From Zeus faber (lineage: Eukaryota > Chordata > Actinopteri > Zeiformes > Zeidae), in NCBI GenBank assembly GCA_960531495.1, contig OY482853.1, positions 3,784,065 to 3,848,064 of the forward strand: a DNA stretch of 64,000 nucleotides, given 5' to 3'. This document shows, in pieces, positions 10,781 to 21,298 of the stretch. Below the pieces are notes generated by a model. That model was given only the letters and a program-made list of their open reading frames with translations, did not search any database and was not told where the DNA came from. Position numbers and translations under genes: made by a program. Positions within the stretch are counted from its first letter, which is position 1. Every line of letters begins with the position of its first letter.

Positions 10781-12030
10781 GGTGGAGCTCTCCGTTCACT
10801 GTGAGGGATGCTGATTAATGACTTACCCATTAATCTATGGACCAGAATGCACCTCCTCCTCCCCAATTATCTCACATGTGCATTCTCTCTCTGGGCCCTG
10901 ACATTTAGCACTAAGTCACAAGGAGCGCTGCGGTGCCATTAGGTGATAAGATTCATTTATTCTGACTCCCCCATCAGCACATTGTGCTGCTTTAAGGCAT
11001 AAAACACAAGCCACTGATTAGGATCGGCGCTGTCGGAGCTCAGCGGCTCAGTGAAGGTGAATGTTGCGAGGGCAGATCCGCAGACTGGAGTAGGCGGAGG
11101 ATTCTCCGGTCGGAGCCGTTTGGTATTCACGTTTTGTCACCGCAGAATTATGGGACACTGTAATTAAAGCATTAGGTAATGGCATGTCCTTCATACCCAC
11201 CATTCGTACCTTGACGTTCTGCTGCTGTCAGGGATTATTAATTGATATAAAGGCAAATTAAAATCAACCGAACCTGTGTACCAGGACCTGGTAATTGATA
11301 CTATACCGGGTCCCCTGCGCGCCCTTGGGAACCGGCACTGAAGCGAATTTTCGCAACTTTGTTTGTGTTTAATTGGAGAATCGTTCAGTCCCTGTGACTT
11401 TAAACCTCTCACGTGTCGCGTTGAACACGCGTTTAGAATTCTCACTCGTATTTCCTCCCACTAAGTTTTTATTTCCACCACAATAATTATGTCCCCGAGC
11501 GTCCGGTGCCGTGCAGCAATGCGGCCTGTGATAATGCGGCCGATTATGTAAGTCAGACCACCTCGCTGCTGGTTAGTGGGACGGCTAATTAGATGGGCCG
11601 GCCGCCTTTCATCTATATAGGGCTTCCTATCGTTCCTTAATCAGCTGAAAGCAATGATCCGTGCGCGGACACAAGCCATTTAATTAGTCCTCTTATGATC
11701 GAGACGGCAATGCCAAGCTCCGAGGAGAGTGTTTAAAACTCATGTGAGATTGTCACATTCTCTCCGTTGATAGTTCAAATAATTGGGCGGTAATTACCCA
11801 CAGTGCGTTGTTTAGGGAGCGGAGTCAAGATAAACACGCCGCAAAACCATTTGTCTAGCTGGAGATCTGAGAGATCCGTAAATCAATTCATTAAAAAGGC
11901 TTCTCTCTGCTACTTCCTGCCTTACGGCCACATGCCAGCACACTATGTATTTATCAGCATAATTCGGTGTCGGGCCTCACATCTCGCATTAGGACGTTAT
12001 TATTTCATAAAGAATGGAACACCCAGCTCT
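10781..12030. promoter_or_regulatory. Candidate conserved non-coding cluster
   Basis: Unique DNA dense in homeodomain-type cores: GATTAATGA, CATTAATC, CAATTATC, TAATTAAAG, TTATTAATTGAT, GGCTAATTAG, TTTAATTAG. No coding frame or repeat is present. This texture is typical of enhancers near developmental regulators in vertebrates. Conservation is inferred only from texture and was not tested. Confidence 0.3.
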
Positions 12031-12364
12031 GGAGTTTCACGGGATCCTCGCTAGGACTGGATTTGACTTGACTGATTGATTCTCAGAATTCCTTCTCTAT
12101 GTTTGCGTTAGCCTTAGCTTTGGCTTCATGTTTGTATTTTTTAGTGTCTAGGCAAAGAACATTTTCAAGCTTAGGAGAAGTCAAGAAACAGTAGATGTTG
12201 CGGCTGGATTTCTTCCAGCGTTCGTTTCTTGACGTCGTTGACCTTTGCTCCATGACCCAGACGAGACGTTGACGAGCTACAATTGGATCCTTGATCTTTG
12301 GAGGACTCGCACCCCCCCCACCCCGCAATCTTAACTGCAATTGCCAACAGCAGTTACAGTTAAG
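12031..12364. other. Unique DNA, no gene recognised
   Basis: No recognisable domain or repeat. A short C run (CCCCCCCCACCCC) lies near 12312. It is immediately followed by the 37-bp minisatellite. Confidence 0.55.
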
Positions 12365-12980
12365 ATGTTTATGTTTATTTATGTTTTTCCATGTAGATGT
12401 TGTTTTTTGTTTCTATGTTTATGTTTTTCCATACACATGTTGTTTGTTTCTCTGTTTATGTTTTTCCTTGTACATGTTGTTTGTTTCTATGTTTATATTT
12501 TTCCATGTACATGTTGTTTGTTTCCATGTTTATGTCTTTCTATGTACATGTTGTGTGTTTCTCTGTTTATGTTTTTCCTTGTACATGTTGTTGTTTGTTT
12601 CCATGTTTATGTTTTTCTATGTACATGTTGTGTGTTTCTCTGTTTATGTTTTTCCTTGTACATGTTGTTGTTTGTTTCTATGTTTATGTTTTTCCTTGTA
12701 TATGTTGTTTGTTATGTTTGTTTTTCCATGTACATGTTGTTGTTTGTTTCTATTTTTCCATGTACATGTTGTTGTTTGTTTCTATGGTTATGTTTTTCTA
12801 TGTATATGTTGTGTGTTTCTACTGTTATGTTTTTCCTTGTACATGTTTGTTTCTATGTTTATATTTTTCCATGCACATGTTGTTTGTTTCTATGTTTATG
12901 TTTTTCCATGTACATGCTGTTGTTTGTTTCTATGTTTATGTTTTTCCATGCAAATGTTGTTTGTTTCTATGTTTATGTGG
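12365..12980. repeat. 37-bp T-rich minisatellite
   Basis: About 17 tandem units of roughly 37 bp, each with TATGTTTATGTTTTTCC, then ATGTACATG and TTGTTTGTTTC. Spacing between units is exactly 37 bp at 12447, 12484 and 12521, and later units vary by a few bases. 37 is not a multiple of three, so all three plus frames are open (199-268 codons, Phe/Val/Cys/Tyr-rich, resembling membrane protein). These are repeat by-products. Confidence 0.92.
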
Positions 12981-13687
12981 GGGGCGGGGGGGATGAGCTT
13001 CTGGCAGGATTTATTCCGCAGACCGGTTGCCATCGGTAACAGCGAGAAGCCCGACTCCATCAAAGCAGTTTGGAGGAACACGTCCGCGTGCCGGTGAGCG
13101 TCGCGGTTTCTGCTTTTTACCTCGTAGTTCGGCCACAAGAGATACATCATCATCCCGTTATTTTTACAACAATTAGATTACAAGATTGAAATTAAAATTT
13201 CCGGAGCTACACTTCAAGGCATTTCAAACATTTTGAGGAAAAAAGAAAAAAAGTCTAAATTCAAGAATATTGTGCAGGTTTGAGGATATCCTATTTTGAA
13301 TTTATTCTCACATTGTTTTTAATCATTTTAATTTTGATCATACAATAATACTTCGCTAAACACAAAATCTTCACTTCACTTTGAGTTTATCCTCAAAAAA
13401 TACTGTGGCTTTTTAATTTTTTTTATCTTTACTCTTAACTTTAATCTTGTAATTAAGATTTTATTCTCAAAATACAATAATATAATGCACTTTTTGTTTG
13501 TTTGTTTGTTTATTTGTTCTCATATTTCCATATTATCTGTATATGCGGGAGAAAAGGTTTTTTTTTTCCTTCTTCCTCTACTTTTTCATTAGGACCCTAA
13601 GAAAGTAATCAGTGTGAGAGCAGCTGCAGGATCATTATTCCTGCGTCGGTCGGAGCTCTGCGCGGTATCACGGGCGTCGACGGGAGC
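12981..13687. other. Unique A/T-rich DNA, no gene recognised
   Basis: After a G run at 12979-12991 the sequence is largely A/T-rich (13140-13570) with TTTG repeats near 13496-13515. No domain, RNA or mobile element recognised. Confidence 0.6.
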
Positions 13688-13711
13688 GAGAGAGAGAGAG
13701 AGAGAGAGAGT
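13688..13711. repeat. (GA)n microsatellite
   Basis: About eleven GA dinucleotides, some 200 bp left of the large GA array. Confidence 0.9.
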
Positions 13712-13914
13712 CTTTGACTTATAAGGTTCCTGTATTTACAGTAAGTCATGTCACAGAAACTCGATTATGAGGGAACCAAAAAAGCAGCAAAATTCAGAGA
13801 TAACTCGGTACGCAGGGATCTGTTGACGTCTTCACCAGGTTTGAAACTGCTGTTCACTATAAGGACGGCTCCCTTTGTAGCCCAGACTGTCTCCTTTGTA
13901 CAGTTTACCTACTT

Positions 13915-13915
13915 G

Positions 13916-13949
<34 letters not shown>

Positions 13950-13991
13950 AAGAGAGAGCGAGAGAAAGAGAGAGCGAGAGAAAGAGAGAGC

Positions 13992-14047
<56 letters not shown>

Positions 14048-14067
14048 GCGAGAGCGAGAGCGAGAGC

Positions 14068-14100
<33 letters not shown>

Positions 14101-14156
14101 CGAGAGAGAGAGCGAGAGCGAGAGAGAGAGCGAGAGCGAGAGCGAGAGAGAGAGAG

Positions 14157-14213
<57 letters not shown>
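13915..14213. repeat. (GA)n / GAGAGC purine-rich array
   Basis: About 300 bp of GA with regular GAGAGC, GAGAAA and GCGAGA interruptions. The strand is almost all purine, broken by periodic C. Long mirror-type purine tracts can form triplex (H-DNA), but that is not shown here. Frames of 119-170 codons consisting of Arg-Glu repeats run through it and are by-products. Confidence 0.92.
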
Positions 14214-14214
<1 letters not shown>

Positions 14215-14997
14215 CCTTGCAGGAAACTGGTGCGGGTGGGTGCAGGTGGGTGTAGTTTAAATGTGGACGGAGGCCCCGGTTCCGTCTTTATCGGCCGACA
14301 ATCACGCTCATCCTTGATTTGAGCGGTTACACCCGACGTGTTCCGCCCGAAAAAACAGGCGGAGCGGCATCACGACGACGGGCCGGCGCCGACATCGCCA
14401 TCAGACATCACGACAACAAGGACCCCCCCGAAAACAGCCACGCCCGCTCCCAAAACCTGACGCTAAGCCGGTGAGAGCGAGCGGCTTTCTGACACAAATT
14501 ACACTAAAAAGTGGATTAACATGTGGTTTTTTTTTAAGGCTCAAACGTTTGACACTAAGTTTCTTAAAAGTAAAAAAAAGTGTTCAGTGAGGTTGTGTTA
14601 TGACATATAAATATGAACTAAATATATATAAATATGAACTAAATATATATAAATATGAAATAATACAAAAAAATGGTGGGACCCACATTTTTTAAGACCT
14701 GGGGTTCCCACCCAACAACCAAACCCGATAAGCAGTAGACTGTGGGATACATATGATGGGATAGATTTTTGATTAATCCCATCATCAATCAATAAATGAC
14801 ATTTTTTGTCCATCTTTTGTTGATTCATCTATCAATAAATTCGATTTTTGTCTTTGATTAATCTATTAATAAATGAGATATTGTTGATCTGTTGGAGCTT
14901 CTATGTGAGGCTCATTCTGGAGCTGGATCCTTTTAATCCTCATTTAAAATGAACAGGAAGAGACGGCGATTTGGCTCCAGCTCAAGATAGATGGACT
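14214..14997. other. Unique DNA with short A/T repeats
   Basis: 14270-14490 is CpG-rich. 14607-14660 has three ~21-bp units of AAATATGAACTAAATATATA type. 14757-14880 has several spaced ATCAATAAAT motifs. No gene recognised. Confidence 0.6.
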
Positions 14998-15056
14998 GGG
15001 CCGCCTCCACCTCCTCCACCTCCTCCACCTCCTCCACCTCCTTCACCTCCGCCGCC
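14998..15056. repeat. (CTCCAC)n / CCTCCACCT hexamer-type array
   Basis: About nine 6-bp CTCCAC-like units with a GCCGCC end. It opens a Ser/Thr-rich frame that continues into the polypyrimidine block, which is a by-product. The following 15057-15190 is GC- and CpG-rich unique DNA. Confidence 0.85.
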
Positions 15057-15195
15057 ACGGGGCTGCAGGGCCGCGTGGACGCCATCAATCAGGGCGGCGC
15101 CGGGGACCCGGCCACAGGGCGGCTAATGATGCGAGCAGCGTGCGGCCGCGCCCATCCTGAGATGCTCGGAAGGAGAAGGTCGACCCCCGGCCGGC

Positions 15196-15412
15196 GCTCC
15201 CTCCTTCCCTCCTTCCTTCTCCTCCTTCCTTCCTCTCCTCCTTCTCCTCTTTCTCCTCCTTCTCCTCCTTCTCCTCCATCTCCTCCCTTTCCCTCCTTCC
15301 CTTCCTTTTCCTCCTCACCTCCTTCTCCCCGTCCTCCTTGTACCTCCTCCCCCTTCTCCTCCTCTCCTCCTTCTCTTACTTTTCCTCCTTCCCTCCTTTT
15401 TCCTCCTCCAAA
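15196..15412. repeat. Polypyrimidine (CCTTCTCCT)n tract
   Basis: Over 200 bp of nearly pure pyrimidine on the plus strand, made of CTCCTT and CTTCTC units. The tract can in principle adopt triplex structure. Minus-strand Glu/Lys/Arg-rich frames are by-products. Confidence 0.88.
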
Positions 15413-16130
15413 ATGGAGTCCTTGAAAGGCCGCGCCGGCACTCCCTGTTCCACGGTTGAAGGTTTTAATTTGTCGTCTTCTTATAAAAACATGACCTTGG
15501 TCAGAGTTTGGTGAAGAGCTGCCTCAAACCAGCAGCGGCGGAGAGTCCAAAACCACCAGAATTTTTGCACTCAAGTACATTTCTCCAGGATCTGCACTTA
15601 CTGAAGTATATTGTATTTCAGAGACGTTTGACTTTTACTCCACGACAGAAACCAAATTTCTCTACAAAGTCACTTCATACACTTTACAAAATCTGTATAT
15701 ACACTATATACTGTGTATACAGTATATAGTGTATATAATGTTATTATAGTTTATACTGTATATACAGTGTATACTGTATAAACAGTGTACATACCGAATA
15801 AACAGTGTACATACTGTAAACACGGTACATACAGTATATACTGTACACACTGTACATACTGTATATGCTGTGGGGATTGGAACTATTAATAGGCTGGATC
15901 AATGATCTGTACAGTTCGTATCTAAATTGTAGTCAGGGTCTGCAGAAAAAGGCTCCGCACTACTTTAGGAAGTATTATACACTCTGTTATATCAGGACAC
16001 TGGATTTGACAAGTACTTCGATTTTAGAACAAGTACTAATATACTTTTACCGAAGCACAGAAATGTCAATGTGGTGCTTTCACTACTGCTAAAGTCATTT
16101 TGCCTCGGGGTATTTCTTCTATTTACTTCA
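15413..16130. other. Probable degraded dispersed repeat around a TATAC array
   Basis: Phrases such as CTCAAGTACATTTCTCC, GACTTTTACTCCACGAC and AAGTACTAATATACTTTTAC recall a common teleost dispersed repeat built on CTTTTACTCCACTAC motifs. The family is not certain. The central part is the inverted-repeat TATAC array listed separately. No gene recognised. Confidence 0.4.
15690..15875. repeat. TATAC/TGTATA array with 18-bp inverted repeat
   Basis: The tract consists of CTGTATATAC and CAGTGTACATAC variants. A perfect inverted repeat lies at 15696-15713 and 15720-15737, with 18-bp arms and a 6-bp spacer, so the DNA could extrude a cruciform. Confidence 0.85.
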
Positions 16131-16320
16131 GTAGGGGCTGGGCTCTTGCGCCGCTGCCGGGCGACACACCCGTGTCACGTTACCATAGCAACGTCCCGTT
16201 GGAGCAGACGCGGCTCTATTTACCCAAACGCCGCGTTTGGCCGCGTCGCCGCATCAATAACGCGGGGACGTTTGAGTGTTTGAACGTTCGCCTCCGGCTC
16301 GTGTGTTGACGTCTTTTATT
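16131..16320. promoter_or_regulatory. CpG-rich segment with X-box, candidate promoter
   Basis: CpG dense throughout (GCCGCTGCCGGGCG, ACGCCGCGTTTGGCCGCG, AACGCGGGGACG). It holds a canonical X-box and lies next to the open minus-strand stretch at 16400-16676. In animals X-boxes in CpG-rich DNA mark promoters of cilium and other RFX target genes. No transcript start can be assigned from sequence alone. Confidence 0.4.
16179..16192. promoter_or_regulatory. RFX X-box GTTACCATAGCAAC
   Basis: Every position fits the consensus GTHNYYATRRNAAC bound by RFX-family transcription factors as dimers on two GTTRCC half-sites. The match is seen directly; binding is inference. Confidence 0.55.
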
Positions 16321-16659
16321 TCTCCCGCACTTACACCATCAGTAGTTCACGTGGCTCCTTCAGTCACCCCGTGAAGTTGATGGGGGGGCATTCTTTACGG
16401 CACGTGATGTGCTTTACACCCCTCACACAAACACACGCCGAGCTCCCGGATGAAAGTCTGCACCGCAAGTCCCATGAAGCGCCGCCCGCCGATGCGACTG
16501 AGGAACGCGTCTGCTCGCTGCGGCCGGGAGCCGAGGAAGGTCATCTGCCCGGAGACGCGCGCTGCAATATTTATGCTGATGGAGACGTCTGCTGCGGCGC
16601 AAATGGCGAAACCCAGACTGACTTTTCTCCCCGTGCACCCGAAGACACACCAGGAGTTA
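16321..16659. other. GC-rich DNA, open on both strands, unassigned
   Basis: CpG-rich sequence with overlapping frames on both strands. One minus-strand frame, about 16400-16676, is open for about 92 codons and has mostly G/C third positions, but no initiating Met near its start. A GTGAGG donor-like site lies near its downstream end on the minus strand. No domain recognised; an internal exon is possible but weakly supported. Confidence 0.3.
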
Positions 16660-16776
16660 CTGTTACCATGACTATGTTACCATAACTACGTTACCATGAC
16701 TGCGTTACCTTGACTGCGTTTCCATGACTGCGTCACCATGACTACGATACCATGACTACGATACATTGACTACATT
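16660..16776. repeat. ~15-bp minisatellite carrying GTTACCAT
   Basis: About eight units of GTTACCATGACTACG type; later copies drift to GATACCATGACTACG. Several units contain GTTACCAT, which equals one half of an RFX X-box. The open frame entering from the left ends here. Confidence 0.85.
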
Positions 16777-16851
16777 CACACTTGTTGAAGTCGACATGAG
16801 CCTTACCAGGTAAGTCCTTCCAATTTTGCAATTGTTATTGTTATTATAATG

Positions 16852-17278
<427 letters not shown>

Positions 17279-17755
17279 AAAAAAATAACAAGTTTTAAAA
17301 TCATCCATTGACCTCCAGAACAGCTCCAGTGCCCCCCTGCGACCCCAGAACCTCCCGTTGAGAAACCTCAGTGTAAACGCAGGTTATTCATCTTAAAAAC
17401 TAAAAACGTGTTTAAAAAATAAATGACGGCGCGAGCACTTTCCCGTGGAGAATGCACATCTCTTGGGGAACGGAAACATTATGTCTATGTTTGGTTGGTT
17501 TAATATTTGAAGTGACTCCACCCTGTCTCTCTGTGACGAGACGAAGTCACTTGTCTTTAGGGTGGAGGCTACCTGGTCCTCACTTAGAATTCAATCAAAT
17601 GTGCAATGTGGCAATTACATTTTTGCTTTTATTGCCGTCATAAAGGAGTTAACGCGCGGCCGTGGGTTAAACGGCCGCCGAAGAGTCACTTGTGATGCCG
17701 CGGCCGTCGCCCGCCCGTTCATTAAAGTGAGGGCGCGACCTTTTGGTATTTGTGT
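17279..17755. other. Unique DNA, no gene recognised
   Basis: Mixed composition with CpG-rich 17650-17720. No domain, repeat or RNA recognised. Confidence 0.55.
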
Positions 17756-18150
17756 TTCCATGGACATGGCGGTGGAGGGTGCCGAGCCAACTTAGCATTT
17801 TTCATTTCTCTAATCAATGTAATCAATGTGGGATGATTCAAAGAAGACGGCCGCCATTAATGGCTGATAATTGCTTTTCGCTATTTACAGATGTTTGGTA
17901 GGTTATAAAGGCACGGCAAAATTCTGATTAAAACTTCAAATTGGCTTTCCAAACTGAGATTTGGGCTGCGAGGGACCCGTGTGCTCTCACACAATGTGTG
18001 TTTTCAATGTGGATTCCTTCCTTGTGATTGTCAATATATCACCAACAAGTATTATTTTTAATGGTTTATTAATTATAGACAGGGGGTTGTTTCATTTGCA
18101 TAAATAGAGATTACACATTCATTCTTAATTGAAAAAATTCTATCCACACA
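17756..18150. promoter_or_regulatory. Candidate conserved non-coding element
   Basis: Unique A/T-rich DNA with TCTAATCAATGTAATCAATG, CCATTAATGG, CTGATAATTG, TTATTAATTATAG and TTTGCATAAAT (octamer-like). No coding frame. The motif mixture resembles vertebrate developmental enhancers. Conservation is inferred, not tested. Confidence 0.3.
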
Positions 18151-18352
18151 CTGAAAACAAAGCAGCGAGCAGCCGCACAATCCAGCTTCACACTGGGTCG
18201 GGGCTGTGGGAGGAAGTACCCAAATACTACACAAAATATAAATATCATATAAATGACGAGGAAAATAAAGGAGAATAATTACTATGATTAAAGTTAAATT
18301 CCCACTTTCAACATTGTGTTCAATTTAACAGGTTGAATGGTGAATTTATGAC

Positions 18353-18355
<3 letters not shown>

Positions 18356-18398
<43 letters not shown>

Positions 18399-18408
18399 TT
18401 ATTTATTG
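18356..18408. repeat. (AT)n with TATT tail
   Basis: About 19 AT dinucleotides followed by ATTTATTTATTT. Flanking 18151-18355 and 18409-18604 are A/T-rich unique DNA without a gene. Confidence 0.9.
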
Positions 18409-18604
18409 TCATTAAAGCCAATACATTTAAATTTATTACAAAATGTCAGATGATTTCATATGAAAACCACATGTCACATGTGAAAATGTGTTTTGCGGAC
18501 AAACTGCATGTGATTCCCACATGATAACATCAGAGGTGTTAATTGTCTGTCAGTGGGATTAAGTGTTTTTTTAGTAGGATTTCCTAAAATAAAGAAGATC
18601 TCCT

Positions 18605-18690
18605 TTTTCAGAATCAGAATCAGAATCAGAAATACTTTAATAATCCCAGGGGGAAATTACTATGTTTTTTCACAGTGGGGGGCATTTAAA
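18605..18690. mobile_element. Teleost interspersed repeat tail (AGAATC)n
   Basis: Four CAGAATCAGAATCAGAAT-type hexamers are followed by ACTTTAATAATCCCAGG and GGGAAATT. The string 'AATACTTTATTAATCCC then GGGAAATT' is a frequent 3' end of dispersed repeats in teleosts. The parent family is not assigned. Confidence 0.55.
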
Positions 18691-19498
18691 GTCTGCTGTT
18701 TCCTTTAAAAGTTCCTGATTTCACTTCAAAAAAATAATCTCAGCGAGAATCAACTATTTCTTTCTAACTCACATATTTTAAGTTATTTTAATATTCTTAT
18801 AAACACACATCTCAAAAGAAAGAATGGTGGGAGGAAGTGAAAAGAAAGAATATTATTTATTTTCAATATTTTCTGCCTTATCATGAAAACAATGCAAAGT
18901 GATTCCATTGTTTGCCGTGTCTAATATTTCAACCTGAGCTTGGCGTGGAAAGTAATTTCTTTGCAGACTTTTCCAAAGTCGACAGTCTTTGGAGGTGTCT
19001 CGTGACCTTGGCCATTAGCGGAGGTCAGCGGCTGCTCAGCCCAACGTACAAATTGCAGAAATATTCGCTTCATTACAGCCTGCTGCGTCGTCCAATCAGC
19101 TCTGGGCGCGTCGCGCACCGCACACCATCCAGAGGCGTAGAACAGCTCATGGACGCTGTTATCTGGGGGTTAATAGCGTCCTTTTACAAAGCTCGCTGAG
19201 GGGTGAACGCCCTCTTGGCAGGGTGGGGAGGGGTTAGTGTCCAGAGAATATTAAGACGTTTGCCCGAGTCATTACAGGGTTCCAGCACATTACCACACCC
19301 CCATGTCATTAGGTTCCTCAGGCAGAGAAACAGTCGTTCTCCTCATGTAGACAAACCATTCCTCACGGCCCTGATGGTGATTGCAGAGCTCAGTGCGGTC
19401 GGAGCGTCCAGGCGTCGCTGCCTCATGCGTCAGCGCTCTCCTTCCTCCAAACACCGTAGATGGCACTGTTGCACCACTGACAGCATGCTGAGCAGGCA
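18691..19498. other. Unique DNA, no gene recognised
   Basis: A/T-rich to 18900, then mixed. Frames of 95-98 codons at 18912-19199 and 19290-19586 overlap unrelated frames and show no domain. A conserved element is possible at 18940-19320, from non-repetitive texture only. Confidence 0.5.
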
Positions 19499-20480
19499 AG
19501 ATGGAACAGGGAACATAGAACATGGAGTATGGAACATGGAACATGGAACATGGAGCAAGGAACATGGAACATGGAACATGGAACATGGAGCATGGAACAT
19601 GGTGTATTTAACACGGAACAGGGAACACGGAACAGGGAACATGGAAGATGGAAGATGGAAGATGGAAGATGGAGCATGTAACATGGAGCATGGAACATGG
19701 AGCATGGAACATGGAACATGGAACATGGAGTATTGAACACAGAACTGGGAACATCGAAAATGGAACATTGAGCATGGAACAGGGAACAGGGAACAGGGAA
19801 CATGGACGATGGAACATGGAACATGGAACATAGAACATGAAACATAGAAGATGGAACATGGAGCATGGAACATGGAACATGGAGCATGGAGCATGGAACA
19901 CAGAACACGGAACTGGGAATATGGAGCATGGAACATGAAACACGGAACATGAAACATGGAACACAGAACATGGAACCTGAAACATGGAACCTGAAACATG
20001 GAACACGGAACACGGAACATGGAACCTGAAACATGGAACCTGAAACATGGAACATGGAACACGGAACATGGAACACGAAACATGGAAGATGGAGCATGGA
20101 GCATGAAACATGGAACATGGAAGATGGAACATGGAACATGGAGCATGGAACATGGAACATGGAACATGGAGCATGGAACATGGAACATGGAGCATGGAAC
20201 ACGGAAAATGGAGCATGCAACACGTAACACGGAACTTGAACACGGAACATGGAGCACGGAGCACGGAACACGGAACGCGTAACACGGAACATGGAACATG
20301 GAGAATGGAACACGTAACACGGAACTTGAACATGGAACACGGAGCACGGAGCACAGAGCATGGAACACGTAACACGGAACTTGAACATGGAACACGTAAC
20401 ACGGAACTTGAACATGGAACACGGAGCACGGAGCACAGAGCATGGAACACGGAACACGGAATAAGGAACATGAAACATGG
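19499..20480. repeat. 1-kb heptamer minisatellite (GGAACAT)n
   Basis: About 140 copies of a 7-bp unit, GGAACAT, with GGAGCAT, GGAACAC, GGAAGAT and GGAACCT variants. 7 is prime to three, so the 21-bp period gives the same seven-residue Cys/Ser/Met/Phe/His/Val/Pro motif in every minus frame. The strand lacks stops, giving overlapping frames of 287-358 codons. The right end has a longer unit with GTAACACGGAACTTGAACA repeated at 20314, 20369 and 20396. No signal or domain supports translation. Confidence 0.93.
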
Positions 20481-21165
20481 AAGATTCCTCAGGGGTCACG
20501 TTCGGGACGTCATGTCATCACAGTTTATTCACATTTACAAGGAATTTGTTCTGGTGACGTTTGATGCGTTTGACAACGGACGATTAGTATTAAAAAAATA
20601 ATAATCTGAATTTTTTTTTATAAAAGTAAATATATTTTTTTTTATGAAAAAAATGTCTAATTTAGCCAAAAAATACAGAAATACATAAATATTGATATAT
20701 ATATATCAATATATACAGAATACACAAAATGTGATACTATGCACAGGATAAACTAAAATATTTTATTTAAAAAATATTCATCCATAAAAAACGTTGATGC
20801 AAATTCAGCATCACAGGAACCGAAATGAAATAGCATCACACACACTCACGTCTTCTCCTCTTTTATTTGTTATACGCTGCTGTAATGGTGTCATTCAGTA
20901 TTTTCTGCCCCGTCGCTCCATCCGGTGAGTTAAACATATTTCCACGCCTTCGTTTAACAGCACGGCGGTGATACACATTCATGGTATTCATCATACTGTA
21001 CACAACAGGTACATGGATTTGGTGGAAAAAGGGACGGATGATGGAATGAAACATCAAAAGGTGTCTGATATGAAAACGTTGCTTTTTCTAATCGCCCCCA
21101 AAATAAAACATTATTATTTAGGTTTGTATGGATTTAAATCTCGACGGTGAGAAAAAAAAATCAAA
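20481..21165. other. Unique A/T-rich DNA, no gene recognised
   Basis: 20590-20790 is very A/T-rich with poly-T and poly-A runs and a palindrome listed separately. 20850-21060 has mixed composition and no gene. Confidence 0.55.
20689..20712. repeat. 24-bp perfect A/T palindrome
   Basis: Arms ATATTGATATAT and ATATATCAATAT meet with no spacer. It may simply be an expanded TA run with mirrored ends. Confidence 0.85.
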
Positions 21166-21245
21166 TTCAATATTCAAGTTTCTTTATTTGTCACATGCGA
21201 TCACACAAGTATGATGTAGTGAAATGATATAATGGCAAAATCCAA
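21166..21245. mobile_element. Teleost interspersed repeat end
   Basis: The text ATTCAAGTTTCTTTATTTGT, CACATGCGATCACACAAGTA and GTAGTGAAATGATA matches a frequent fish dispersed-repeat end of the form 'tttattgtcatgtgcacacaagtacagtgaaatg'. It directly precedes the Tc1-like element; family not assigned. Confidence 0.5.
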
Positions 21246-21298
21246 AGCTGTGCAAAACAGACATGTAAATGTACATATACATACAGTATATTTATCAG

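Noticed and set aside
12291-13097. 268-codon Phe/Val/Cys-rich frame resembling a membrane protein
   Set aside because: 37-bp minisatellite translated in all three frames.
13748-14260. 170-codon Arg/Glu-rich frame resembling an RS/RE splicing-factor domain
   Set aside because: It is the GA microsatellite; the non-repeat N-terminal part has no recognisable domain.
19423-20499. 358-codon minus-strand frame with a regular heptapeptide
   Set aside because: Produced by a 7-bp minisatellite open in all minus frames; no signal peptide, domain or splice context.
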